Shown piece by piece: positions 1 through 8,090 of a DNA stretch of 48,384 bases. The translations under genes were made by a program, and so were the position numbers. The notes under the pieces were generated by a model, which made no database searches, was not told the DNA's origin, and saw only the letters and a program-made list of their open reading frames with translations. The stretch is taken from contig SCQE01000078.1 of assembly GCA_004321915.1 (NCBI GenBank), forward strand, positions 1 through 48,384, in the 5' to 3' direction. Position 1 is the first letter of the stretch, and every line of letters starts with the position of its first letter. Source of the DNA: Nitrospirota bacterium (GTDB lineage Bacteria; Nitrospirota; Thermodesulfovibrionia; Thermodesulfovibrionales; Dissulfurispiraceae).

Positions 1-405
1 AGGTCCTGCGGATTCGGGGCGATAAGTCGCCTGATGGAGATGCAGGGCATGGATTTTTACAGTCTTCAGGTGTTAAATAAAGGGGGCGGTATTCATCCCA
101 AGCTTATAGACCGCACGGAGGAGATAAATAATTTTGAAGACACGGCCGGATTGATAAACAACCTCGATCTTGTAGTGACCGTGGACACGGCAATCGCCCA
201 TCTTGCGGGCGCCATGAACAAAGAAGTGTGGCTGATGCTGCCCTATGTGCCTGACTGGAGGTGGCTGCTTGAGAGGGAGGACAGTCCATGGTATCCGTCC
301 ATGCGCATATTCAGGCAGGATAAACCTAAAGACTGGGGTACTGTAGTAGAAAGGGTCATGGAAGCCGTAAACGTAAAGACTACCCGGTTTTCCGGGCCAC
401 AATAA
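1..405 (+). CDS. C-terminal part of a GT9/heptosyltransferase-like protein (5' truncated by window edge)
   Basis: The reading frame is open from the first base and ends at 405, so about 134 residues of a longer protein are visible. An in-frame ATG at 34 lacks a convincing ribosome binding site and lies inside the conserved fold, so it is probably internal. The segment DTAIAHLAGAMNKEVWLMLP followed by PDWRWLLEREDSPWYPSMR is the nucleotide-sugar-binding C-terminal half seen in glycosyltransferase family 9-like proteins, often fused behind TPR repeats. The Asp-Thr-x-x-x-His-x-x-Gly stretch is the family hallmark. It would act in cell-surface glycan or protein glycosylation, which fits the methyltransferase and glycosyltransferases next door. 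It converges on the methyltransferase with a 26-bp 3' overlap. Family assignment is fairly secure; substrate is unknown. Confidence 0.75.
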   Translation, partial: RSCGFGAISRLMEMQGMDFYSLQVLNKGGGIHPKLIDRTEEINNFEDTAGLINNLDLVVTVDTAIAHLAGAMNKEVWLMLPYVPDWRWLLEREDSPWYPSMRIFRQDKPKDWGTVVERVMEAVNVKTTRFSGPQ

Positions 406-1093
406 GATACTGGACCGTATATAGCTTTACGGCCTCTTCAAAGGTCACGTCTTTCAATAATACATTCCCGAAATCAAGGTCTCTCGGCCATCCGTCATAC
501 TCAAATTCGGGCTGAATATTGTTGATGCACTGCGCTATTCTATACCGCGTGCCGTTAAACAGCCTGATTATTTCGTTCATCGTAAAAAACCTTACATGGG
601 TAGCATCCAGCAAACCGTATTTGTCGTAACTCCAGTTGCCCTTCAGCAGGTGAAGGACGAGATGAATGTTCTGGACATTCGGAATGCTCGCAATGACCTT
701 CCCGTCCGGTTTCAGAAAATCCCTTACCGTATACAACGCCTTCCACGGATCGTAAAGATGCTCAAGCACATCTGCGAAGATGACTGCATCGAAAGCCCCC
801 TTTTCAATTCCCGCTGCAGCGAGATCGGAACGTTCCATATCTGCTGCAATAACATTATCGAGGCGTGCAGCCGCTATAGCGGCTGCGCTTTCATCCAGTT
901 CCACCCCCTCATAAATCATATTCGGGAATTTCTGTTTCAGCAAACGCCCGGTAGCTCCTGTGCTGCAGCCTATTTCAAGGACCCTTTGGTCTCCCTGCGA
1001 GATAAGGTCGGCTATATCCAGACGTGGAGTGTCGTCGTACTTTGTATTGTGCTCAGGTTTTAACGGCGAGTAGTAATTCAGCCCCATGGTCAA
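380..1093 (-). CDS. Class I SAM-dependent methyltransferase
   Basis: The protein has 237 residues. Motif I is VLEIGCSTGATGRLL near residues 39-53, the glycine-rich S-adenosylmethionine loop. An acidic residue ending strand 2 (EGVELDE) and the FADVLEHLYDPW segment near residue 106 match the Methyltransf_11/23 type. Such enzymes next to glycosyltransferases usually methylate sugars or lipid carriers of O-antigen-like glycans; that role is inferred from context. The start codon overlaps the stop of the preceding glycosyltransferase by 4 bp, indicating translational coupling in a three-gene minus-strand unit. Its 3' end overlaps the convergent GT9-like gene. Confidence 0.85.
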   Translation of the reverse strand: MTMGLNYYSPLKPEHNTKYDDTPRLDIADLISQGDQRVLEIGCSTGATGRLLKQKFPNMIYEGVELDESAAAIAAARLDNVIAADMERSDLAAAGIEKGAFDAVIFADVLEHLYDPWKALYTVRDFLKPDGKVIASIPNVQNIHLVLHLLKGNWSYDKYGLLDATHVRFFTMNEIIRLFNGTRYRIAQCINNIQPEFEYDGWPRDLDFGNVLLKDVTFEEAVKLYTVQYLIVARKTG

Positions 1094-2115
1094 CCTAAAA
1101 CAGCATGCAGCCGTCTCAGCAGATACATGGCCCGCTTGGTGGTGGTATGGAACTTAAGCAGGTGTTCCCGGCCCGCCTCTACCAGTTCATCCGGGTGGAC
1201 CTTTCCCTCAAGCACGGCATCGACAGCCCTGCGCAGTTCATCCGCATTCGAAAATCTGAGGATATGTTTATTGTCTTCGAAATCGTTGGGGATATAGATC
1301 GGCATACGCTGCGCAATATGGACGGCATTGCAGGCCGCGTTCTCCCAATACCTGAAGGTATCGAATCCCAACCCCGGCAGATTGAGTACGATCCTGCATC
1401 TCTGCATGTACCTGTAATAATCGTTCCTGTTAAACCTGCCGTGCGGATTAGGGTTGTCTTCCGAAGGGACCACAGTAGTTTTCAAAAGACTGTCGGGATA
1501 AAACTCAGCTATCGCCTCGATGAGCTTCCTTCTGCCCTCCGAATACTCGTTAAAGCTTCCAAGGAAGCCTACAGAGTAACGTTTTTCTTCATTATCGTAA
1601 GCGCTGATCCACTCGAATATTTCATCGGGCAGCGCCATAGGCAATGGGATAGTGTTGCCTGCGTTGGTGGTTTCGCGTCTGCATACGACATAGTTGCCGG
1701 ACGGAATCTTAAGGGGGGCGTCGCCTCCGTCTATAATAACAAGCCCGTCAGGCACAGGCAGCGCTTCGTCGCGGAAAAAAGGTATGGCATTTACATCGCT
1801 TTTAATATCTATGATGAACTTTTCAGAAAGCTGCGTCCAATCCGTCCATGTCAGCCGCGAATCGCAGATTATATATTTGAAAAAACCCTTCCTCACCTTT
1901 TCAGGAATGTCTTCCCTGTCGATGATGCCGTCATCTGATGGAAACCAGTTGAAGAAAACCTCGTTTTCAGCCGGGACGCCCAACAGTTCCCCGTCATACA
2001 GGCTGTCCTTGCGCGGATAATCGACCACGCGGCCCCCGATCAGTTTCCTCAACCCGTGCAAAAGAAGGTCAGGCACATAGTTGGGATAAAAATGCGTGAG
2101 GAAGAGAATATTCAT
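1090..2115 (-). CDS. CgeB/GT1-like glycosyltransferase
   Basis: A 341-residue protein beginning MNILFLTHFYPNYVPDLLLHG. The C-terminal half contains YRYMQRCRIVLNLPG, GFDTFRYWENAACNAV and HILRFSNADELRRAVDAVL, which match the spore-protein CgeB/YkvP-like glycosyltransferase C-terminal domain (a GT-B fold in which the region after VLNLPG binds nucleotide sugar). No signal peptide or membrane segment is visible, so it is likely cytoplasmic. It is coupled by 4-bp overlaps both to the family 2 glycosyltransferase upstream and to the methyltransferase downstream. Glycan target and sugar donor cannot be read from the sequence. Confidence 0.75.
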   Translation of the reverse strand: MNILFLTHFYPNYVPDLLLHGLRKLIGGRVVDYPRKDSLYDGELLGVPAENEVFFNWFPSDDGIIDREDIPEKVRKGFFKYIICDSRLTWTDWTQLSEKFIIDIKSDVNAIPFFRDEALPVPDGLVIIDGGDAPLKIPSGNYVVCRRETTNAGNTIPLPMALPDEIFEWISAYDNEEKRYSVGFLGSFNEYSEGRRKLIEAIAEFYPDSLLKTTVVPSEDNPNPHGRFNRNDYYRYMQRCRIVLNLPGLGFDTFRYWENAACNAVHIAQRMPIYIPNDFEDNKHILRFSNADELRRAVDAVLEGKVHPDELVEAGREHLLKFHTTTKRAMYLLRRLHAVLG

Positions 2116-2855
2116 TCAGGCTTCGGACCGTAAAGCCGGTGCCACTTCTTTATAAAACGGTTTCTGTTCTCGAGAAGCGCCTCGTCGCGGGTAATGTCCC
2201 TCCCGAAATAGTTTATAGGCGACTCCGACCCCTTCGAAACCCCCCAGTGATGCTCAAAACCAGCCACCGGAACGGCATAGCACGCAAGTCCTTTCTGCAT
2301 CACCTGAATTCCCATGTCCCACTCCTCAAAAAAGCAGGGACTGAACTGTATGTCGAACATAAGATTGTGACTCAAAAACCTTTCCGCATGTATAGCAAAA
2401 AGAAACCCTGAGACATCGTTGGTCCGGACAGGTTCGTTAAAAGTCCCTTTTTCGAAATACCTCGCAACACTGAGCTTGGGGAAGTCTATGTAAGACCCCT
2501 GCGGGCCCACTATGACCGCATTCTCAAGACTGAACAGATATGTCTCGAGTTCGTCGAACAGGGAAGGCGCCACATGGAGGTCGGCGTTCAGTATGGATAT
2601 CGTCCGCCCCTCGGAGAGGTTTATGCCCATGTTCCACGACCTGCTTACCCCCGCGTTGAGTTTGTTGTAGCAGTACTTGTCTATCCTCGGGTGGCCGTTC
2701 AATTCGTCGTACACCTCTTTGGAGTTGAAGATGCAGATGACCTCTCCTTCAACTCCGTCTAGGTCTTCGAGCAGCGTCCTTATATTGAACTCGCTGTGGG
2801 GTGAGAAATCCAAAACAGGTATTACGATGCTTCTCTTTATCTGTTCCTTGACCAA
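2112..2855 (-). CDS. Glycosyltransferase family 2 protein
   Basis: A 247-residue GT-A type protein. It opens with RSIVIPVLDFSPHSEFNIRT, the nucleotide-binding strand, and has ISILNADLHVAPSLFDEL near residue 88, where NAD occupies the DxD-like metal-binding position. The later FEEWDMGIQVMQKGL segment matches the ED acceptor/catalytic motif of family 2. The start is a TTG at 2855 with GGAG six bases upstream; no better ATG exists. It is the first gene of the glycosyltransferase-glycosyltransferase-methyltransferase unit, all joined by 4-bp overlaps. The likely job is adding one sugar to a surface glycan; donor and acceptor are unknown. Confidence 0.82.
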   Translation of the reverse strand: MVKEQIKRSIVIPVLDFSPHSEFNIRTLLEDLDGVEGEVICIFNSKEVYDELNGHPRIDKYCYNKLNAGVSRSWNMGINLSEGRTISILNADLHVAPSLFDELETYLFSLENAVIVGPQGSYIDFPKLSVARYFEKGTFNEPVRTNDVSGFLFAIHAERFLSHNLMFDIQFSPCFFEEWDMGIQVMQKGLACYAVPVAGFEHHWGVSKGSESPINYFGRDITRDEALLENRNRFIKKWHRLYGPKPE

Positions 2856-2951
2856 TCAAGCTCCGTATTAAAAATAGATTTATTCATATTATCATATCGT
2901 GCTTTACGCAAGACTCTTTACCGGTTTGCGGGGCACCTGCCCTTCGGCATG

Positions 2952-3929
2952 TTATGCGACTTCTACCCTGTTACGTCCGCCCGCCTTAGCCCTATAGAGC
3001 GCCCTGTCAGCATCGGCAATAAGCGCTTCAGGAACATTGTTTATGACAGGGTCAGCGCAAGCGACCCCTAAACTGATGGTAACACAGGGGGCAGTCGTCG
3101 AATTCTCGTGTGCGATGCCGGCCGACTCCACCGTCTGCCTCATCTCTTCAGCGACCTTAAGCGCGCCGACCTCGTCCGTAGCAGGAAGCACTACGACAAA
3201 TTCCTCACCCCCGTATCTCGCGATAAAGTCGGCAGGTCTCTTGATAAGGGCCTTAAGCGCTGCAGTGACCATCTTGAGACAATCATCCCCTGCGAGATGT
3301 CCGTATCTGTCGTTATAAGCCTTAAAATAATCCACGTCTATCATTATCAGAGAAAGCTTCGAAGATTCGCGGAAGGCCCTCTTCCATTCGATTTCAAAAT
3401 GTTCGTCAAAAAAACGGCGGTTCTGAAGTCCGGTAAGTCCGTCTTCCGAAGATATCCTCATCAAGATGCGGTTTGCATCTTCAAGACGGCGTGAAACCTC
3501 CATGAGTTCGTGCTCCCTCTCCTTGCGCTTGTCCGTCTCATGCTTCAGCCTGATAACGGACCTTATCCTCGATATAAGCTCAAATTTGTTGATAGGTTTC
3601 ATAATATAATCGACAGCGCCTAGGGCAAAAGATGCCTGCAGCTTGTCGCTGTCATTGCTCGCCGTAATCATGATCACAGGGACATCTTCTAACGACTTAT
3701 GGCTCTTAATGCGTCTTACAGCCTCGATACCGTCCATCCCGGGCATATAAACATCGGTCAGTATCATATCTATCTTGGCCGCAGGCACGCATTCGTCCTT
3801 GATTCCCAAGATACAGAACGCCTCTTCCGCAGAACCCGCAACAAAGACATCCTTGTACCCGGCATCCCTCAGTATCTTTTTTAACAACAAAAGAGAATCC
3901 CTTTCGTCATCGATAATAAGTATATGCAT
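2952..3929 (-). CDS. Response regulator with GGDEF diguanylate cyclase output
   Basis: 325 residues. The N-terminal receiver (about 1-120) has the acidic pair IIDDERDS and the phospho-acceptor Asp in ILTDVYMPGMDG, with the conserved Lys in IMKPINKFEL. A short helical linker (about 121-160, rich in Arg/Glu) leads to a GGDEF domain with DGLTGLQNRRFFDEH and the active-site loop RYGGEEF. RPAD lies five residues before the loop, the RxxD inhibitory I-site. The expected reaction is synthesis of cyclic di-GMP from two GTP, switched on by phosphorylation and subject to product inhibition. It is a WspR/PleD-like protein without the second PleD receiver. It appears monocistronic, with no kinase adjacent. 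Confidence 0.93.
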   Translation of the reverse strand: MHILIIDDERDSLLLLKKILRDAGYKDVFVAGSAEEAFCILGIKDECVPAAKIDMILTDVYMPGMDGIEAVRRIKSHKSLEDVPVIMITASNDSDKLQASFALGAVDYIMKPINKFELISRIRSVIRLKHETDKRKEREHELMEVSRRLEDANRILMRISSEDGLTGLQNRRFFDEHFEIEWKRAFRESSKLSLIMIDVDYFKAYNDRYGHLAGDDCLKMVTAALKALIKRPADFIARYGGEEFVVVLPATDEVGALKVAEEMRQTVESAGIAHENSTTAPCVTISLGVACADPVINNVPEALIADADRALYRAKAGGRNRVEVA

Positions 3930-3982
3930 TATCCACCTTAGGGTATATTAAGAGAAGCGCACCGGAAAAAAACAGTCGTTCA

Positions 3983-4020
3983 AGAAAAAAAAACGTATTC
4001 TCCGTTTCCGGAGAATACGT
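3983..4020 (-). terminator. Rho-independent terminator of the acpS-ndk operon
   Basis: A perfect 12-bp stem (3993-4004 with 4009-4020) and 4-base loop is followed, reading the minus strand, by a run of eight T (3985-3992). It lies about 20 bp past the ndk stop codon and so closes the minus-strand housekeeping operon. Confidence 0.9.
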
Positions 4021-4039
4021 CGGGGACAGGACAGCCGGG

Positions 4040-4774
4040 TTAGTCGGTATTTCCGTTTATAAGGTATTTTGCGGCCACAGCCTCGATCGTGCATGGCGCT
4101 GCAGAACCCTGACTCAACAAACGGAGGGCGTCCATGTCAGACTTCCAGACAACGTCGCCGGGAGCGACTATGCAGACGCTCTCTTTCTCATATTCTTTGT
4201 AGAGTTTCCCGGGTTTGAAATAGTAGTGTTCGGAACTGACTTCCGTAGGGTATATGCGCATAAGCGGCGGGATGTCTCCGGGCACGAACCAGAGTTTGAT
4301 CTCACGTTCGGCATCATCCGTATTTGCCGAGGCATGGATCAGGTTGTCGATACGGTCGCCGATCGGGTTTCCTGCCGCGTCCTTCAGCGGGACTATCGTG
4401 CCGAGAGAACGAATGCAGCCCGGCCTCTTGTCCCTCGCCACATGAGGGTTAGTAGGACCTGATATGTCGCGTATCTTTTGCACCGCGTCCTCTCCCTGAT
4501 ATACAAGAGCGACTGTCCTGCGCTTCCACGGCTCATCAGGATAGTGGCTCATACCGATAATATACTCGATAAGAGGCGCGTAAAACGGCTTGCCCCTGTG
4601 CTCCGCATAATGCTCCTCCGCCAGCATTTTGTTGACATTCACTATCTTTGCTCCGGCAAAGCGCAACCCTGTATGAAACTCCGAAAGCTGCGAAAGCACA
4701 TAGCCTGTCAAAGAGTTCTTCATAGCGTCGGGCTTTATAAGCACCAGAGACTGTTCCAACAATTTTCTGTCCAT
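4040..4774 (-). CDS. ndk: Nucleoside diphosphate kinase, long form
   Basis: The start is taken at ATG 4774, with AGGAG eight bases upstream, rather than the in-frame TTG six bases earlier. This gives 244 residues, about 100 more than the usual 140. The N-terminal QSLVLIKPDAMKN, the HYAEHRGKPFYAPL loop, ISGPTNPHVA and NLIHASANTDDAEREIKLWF are all NDK signatures; the His in NLIHAS is the phospho-acceptor. The enzyme transfers the gamma phosphate between NTPs and NDPs. The extra length comes from an insertion near GTIVPLKDAAGNPIG and a roughly 75-residue C-terminal extension after IKLWF with no recognised domain. It is the last gene of the operon, 11 bp after mdh, just before a terminator. Confidence 0.9.
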   Translation of the reverse strand: MDRKLLEQSLVLIKPDAMKNSLTGYVLSQLSEFHTGLRFAGAKIVNVNKMLAEEHYAEHRGKPFYAPLIEYIIGMSHYPDEPWKRRTVALVYQGEDAVQKIRDISGPTNPHVARDKRPGCIRSLGTIVPLKDAAGNPIGDRIDNLIHASANTDDAEREIKLWFVPGDIPPLMRIYPTEVSSEHYYFKPGKLYKEYEKESVCIVAPGDVVWKSDMDALRLLSQGSAAPCTIEAVAAKYLINGNTD

Positions 4775-4785
4775 CAGCAAATCTC

Positions 4786-5712
4786 CTATGATTTTAGTTT
4801 TTCGACGAGCATCTTAACGGCGACTACCGACTTGTCCAGATCCTTCTCTTCTTCGATATTAAGCTTCAACTCAACTATTCTTTCCACCCCTGATGCCCCC
4901 AGCACCACCGGAACGCCTGTGTAATACCCTGTAACGCCGTATTCTCCGTTTAGATAGGCGGCGCATGGAAGCAGTCTCTTTTCGTCCAGAATAACGGATT
5001 TCACCATCTGGAAAGTCGAGGCCGCAGGCGCATAGTATGCGCTCCCGCTTTTCAACAACGATACGATCTCCGCGCCTCCGTGTCTCGTCCTCTGTACCAA
5101 GGCATCTATCCTTTCCGCGCTGAAGAGTTCGGTTATAGGCACACCCTTGACCGTGGTAAATCTCGGCATCGGCACCATCAGGTCCCCGTGTCCGCCAAGA
5201 ACTAGCGCCTCGACATCTTCAGGAGACACTCCAGCCTCCCACGCAACAAACGTCCTGAATCTTGCCGAATCGAGTATTCCGCCCATCCCCATGACCCGCT
5301 CGGAAGGGAACCCCGACACATCCATACTGACTTGGGCCATGACATCCATGGGATTGGTAACAGCGATTATTAAAGAATCCGGAGAAAGCTTAGATGTGGC
5401 CTCCACAACATCGGACACAACCTTCGCGTTGGCAAACAGCAGGTCGTCCCTGCTCATCCCCGGCTTCCTTGGAAATCCGGCAGTAACAACGATTATGTCG
5501 GAACCGGTTGTGTCTGCGAAATCATTGGTCCCAACAACAGACGACGAAGACTTCCATACAGGACAAGCTTCGGCGAGATCCAAAGCCTTACCCTGCGGGA
5601 CCCCCTCCGCTATATCGAATAAAACTACGTCCGCTATTCCGGAATGTACGATCAACTGTGCAAGCGATGCACCGACGTTCCCCGCCCCTATTACAGAAAC
5701 CTTCTTTTTCAT
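4786..5712 (-). CDS. mdh: Malate dehydrogenase, LDH-like type
   Basis: 308 residues from ATG 5712, which is preceded by a strong purine-rich GGGGAGGGGAAG site. A longer frame reaches 5745 but would add an unconserved 11-residue leader overlapping the previous gene. VSVIGAGNVGASLAQ is the NAD-binding GxGxxG loop and FDIAEGVPQGKALDL carries the Asp that selects NAD. GFPRKPGMSRDDLL contains the Arg pair that recognises malate/oxaloacetate, with Arg rather than Gln at the LDH/MDH switch, and LVLGGHGDLMVP has the catalytic His. It interconverts malate and oxaloacetate. It sits between a small unknown gene and ndk in a metabolic operon. Confidence 0.95.
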   Translation of the reverse strand: MKKKVSVIGAGNVGASLAQLIVHSGIADVVLFDIAEGVPQGKALDLAEACPVWKSSSSVVGTNDFADTTGSDIIVVTAGFPRKPGMSRDDLLFANAKVVSDVVEATSKLSPDSLIIAVTNPMDVMAQVSMDVSGFPSERVMGMGGILDSARFRTFVAWEAGVSPEDVEALVLGGHGDLMVPMPRFTTVKGVPITELFSAERIDALVQRTRHGGAEIVSLLKSGSAYYAPAASTFQMVKSVILDEKRLLPCAAYLNGEYGVTGYYTGVPVVLGASGVERIVELKLNIEEEKDLDKSVVAVKMLVEKLKS

Positions 5713-5738
5713 CTTCCCCTCCCCTGTTTCAATTTCGG

Positions 5739-5969
5739 TCAGCATAAACTGAAAGGCGGCTCAATCTTTATGTTGGCAGCCCCGTCTGTCAAATCCTTTG
5801 AGTAAATACAGCGGTGGGACTTCAGATAAATCTCGAACTTCTTCAGATCGCCTGCGCTGCAGTCGAGCGTAACCTGCACATCGTCATACACTGTGCATAC
5901 GCCGTCGAAGGCCTCGATAAACTTTTTAATGTGGGCAGGATTCCCCAACCCTCTCGCATCGATTATCAA
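5739..5969 (-). CDS. Small protein of unknown function, possibly TusA-like fold
   Basis: 76 residues, overlapping the end of fabD by 4 bp (ATGA), so it is translationally coupled. It begins MIIDARGLGNPAHIKKFIEA. The DxRGLxxP pattern followed by a helix resembles the start of TusA/YedF sulfur-carrier proteins, but the catalytic Cys that normally precedes the Pro is Asn here. The rest (VYDDVQVTLDCSAGDLKKFE, then KIEPPFSLC) has two Cys residues, one at the extreme C terminus. The resemblance is weak and no function can be assigned. Its fixed place between fabD and mdh suggests a role linked to the operon. Confidence 0.65.
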   Translation of the reverse strand: MIIDARGLGNPAHIKKFIEAFDGVCTVYDDVQVTLDCSAGDLKKFEIYLKSHRCIYSKDLTDGAANIKIEPPFSLC

Positions 5970-6895
5970 TTCTTGACCTCTGCGATAAATTTATCGAGGG
6001 ATGCCGTATCCTCGACATTATAAATCTTGGCCGAAGGCTCTATCCTCTTTATCAGGCCTGACAGCACCTTGCCGGGGCCGACTTCGACAAAGGCCTCTGC
6101 GCCCGAGGCCGAGGCTGTCCTCACACAGTCCTCCCACAGCACGGATTCGCTCAACTGTTTGACCAGAGAACTCCTTATGTCGGCAGGTGTCGAGATTAAC
6201 GCGGCTCCGGTATTGTTGATAAATTTTATGCCTGCCTCGTTTATGGAGATATTATGGAGTTCATTCTCAAGACGCTTTCCTGCATCCTCCATCAGCCTGC
6301 AGTGAGACGGCACGCTTACAGCAAGAGGTATTGCCCTTTTCGCTCCGGCCTCTTTTGCCTTTGCCATCGCCTCTTCCACAGCAGGTTTCTCACCCGAAAT
6401 CACTATCTGCCCCGGACAGTTATAGTTGGCAACGCCTGCATATCCTGCGGTTACACTGCCGCAGATAGAATCGACAACCTTTCTGTCGAGGCCGAGTATC
6501 GCGGCCATGAGGCCTTTGCCTTCAGGCACCGCCTCCTGCATTATTCTGCCGCGCTTCTCCGTTATCTTCACAGCGTCTTTAAACGAGATGCTGCCTGCTG
6601 CAACGAGCGCAGAATATTCGCCGAGACTGTGGCCTGCCACAACAAACGGTTTGATACCTTTTGTCTCGATCGCTTTCAGGGCCGCAATGCTCGCGGTCAA
6701 AAGACAGGGCTGAGTTATGAAAGTCTTGTTGAGCTCTTCCTGAGGTCCTTCAAAACTGACCTTGGCTGCATCATAGCCGAGTTCGTCAGAGGCAATCTTA
6801 TAAAGCTCACGGACCTCAGCAAGGCTGTCGTAAAGCTCTCTTCCCATGCCTACGGACTGCGAACCCTGTCCCGGAAAAACAAAGCACAGCTTCAT
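5966..6895 (-). CDS. fabD: Malonyl-CoA:ACP transacylase
   Basis: 309 residues, full length for FabD. LCFVFPGQGSQSVGMGRELY opens the fold, GHSLGEYSALVAAG (near residue 90) holds the nucleophilic Ser of the GHSxG elbow, and SVPSHCRLM supplies the catalytic His. The Arg of KITEKRGRIMQEA binds the malonyl carboxylate. It loads malonyl groups from CoA onto acyl carrier protein for fatty-acid elongation. It lies one base downstream of etfA and overlaps the next small gene by 4 bp. No other fab gene is adjacent, but acpS, which activates the carrier protein, is at the head of the same gene run. Confidence 0.95.
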   Translation of the reverse strand: MKLCFVFPGQGSQSVGMGRELYDSLAEVRELYKIASDELGYDAAKVSFEGPQEELNKTFITQPCLLTASIAALKAIETKGIKPFVVAGHSLGEYSALVAAGSISFKDAVKITEKRGRIMQEAVPEGKGLMAAILGLDRKVVDSICGSVTAGYAGVANYNCPGQIVISGEKPAVEEAMAKAKEAGAKRAIPLAVSVPSHCRLMEDAGKRLENELHNISINEAGIKFINNTGAALISTPADIRSSLVKQLSESVLWEDCVRTASASGAEAFVEVGPGKVLSGLIKRIEPSAKIYNVEDTASLDKFIAEVKN

Positions 6896-6896
6896 A

Positions 6897-8090
6897 TCAG
6901 GCCTTTGCTTCCTTAAGCTTCTTGATCATCATCGGCACAACATCGTAAAGGTCTCCGACTATTCCGTATGTGGCAACATTAAAGATCGGAGCTTCCTGAT
7001 TTTTGTTTATCGCAATAATCACGTCCGACGAGGACATCCCGACAAGGTGCTGCACCGCACCTGATATCCCGCAGGCAATATAAATCTTGGGGCAGACCGT
7101 CTTTCCTGTCTGTCCGACCTGATGGCTGTAAGCTATCCAGCCCTCGTCAACAGCCGCCCTTGATGAGCCTAAAGTTCCATCCAAAAGCCCTGCAAGCTCT
7201 TCAAGCAGCTTAAAGCCCTTTGCATCGCCGAGCCCCCTGCCTCCGGAAACGATAACCTCGGCCTCCTGCAGGTTAACCTTGCATGAGGATTCCTCTGTCA
7301 CGGTTTCGACAACTTTGGTTCTGCATAGCAGATTGCCTGACTCCACCTTGATAATCTCGCCGCTTCTATCCGAGACATACTCGCCCCTCTTCATAACACG
7401 GGGACGCACAGTAGCTATCTGCGGCCTGTTGTTTGGGCATAGTATCGTGGCCATTATATTGCCGCCAAAGGCCGGCCTGACTTGAAGAAGATTACCGGTT
7501 TCAGCGTCTATCTCTAAAGATGTGCAGTCCGCTGTTAGTCCTGTTTTAAGTTTTGCTGCAACTCTCGGAATAAATGAACGGCCTATAGGCGTAGCACCTG
7601 CAAGCACTATCTCCGGCTTATGTTCTGATATAAGCCTCGAAAGAAGTTCAGAACAAGGCTCATCGTTAAAGTCCTTGAAAATAGCGTCTCCGCAGAAATA
7701 GACCCTGTCAGCGCCCCATTTTACAAGCTCTTTCGCCTCATTCTCGGATGAGCCGAAGAGCACGGCAGAAAGGGTTGTCTTTCTTGCATCGGCGAGCTTT
7801 CTGCCCACGCCAAGCAGTTCAAAGGCTACGGAAGCGATGTATCCATGTCTCTGCTCGGCAAAGACCCATACGCCCTTATAATCAGAAATATCTGCGGGCT
7901 TTACTTTGTCGCCCTCTTCGGCAATCTCGATAATCGCGCCTTCAGGACAGACACTGACGCAAGCCCTGCAGAACTGGCAGTATTCATTTATAAAAGCCTT
8001 GTCGTCTTTCATCACGATTGCGGTATATGGACACGAATCTATACAGACTTGGCAGCCTACGCATTTTTCTGATCTGACCTCTATACGCAT
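6897..8090 (-). CDS. etfA: Electron transfer flavoprotein alpha subunit with N-terminal 2[4Fe-4S] ferredoxin domain
   Basis: 397 residues. Residues 1-60 carry two ferredoxin motifs, CVGCQVCIDSCP and CQFCRACVSVCP, each CxxCxxCxxxCP. The ETF alpha core follows, with LAGATPIGRSFIPRVAAKL in the N-terminal domain and the FAD-binding C-terminal domain VSGGRGLGDAKGF, SRAAVDEGWI, HQVGQTGKTVCP and IACGISGAVQHLVGM. With EtfB it forms an FAD heterodimer that passes electrons between dehydrogenases and quinone or ferredoxin. The fused ferredoxin is typical of anaerobic EtfA forms, some of which take part in electron bifurcation. The start overlaps etfB by 10 bp. Confidence 0.95.
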   Translation of the reverse strand: MRIEVRSEKCVGCQVCIDSCPYTAIVMKDDKAFINEYCQFCRACVSVCPEGAIIEIAEEGDKVKPADISDYKGVWVFAEQRHGYIASVAFELLGVGRKLADARKTTLSAVLFGSSENEAKELVKWGADRVYFCGDAIFKDFNDEPCSELLSRLISEHKPEIVLAGATPIGRSFIPRVAAKLKTGLTADCTSLEIDAETGNLLQVRPAFGGNIMATILCPNNRPQIATVRPRVMKRGEYVSDRSGEIIKVESGNLLCRTKVVETVTEESSCKVNLQEAEVIVSGGRGLGDAKGFKLLEELAGLLDGTLGSSRAAVDEGWIAYSHQVGQTGKTVCPKIYIACGISGAVQHLVGMSSSDVIIAINKNQEAPIFNVATYGIVGDLYDVVPMMIKKLKEAKA

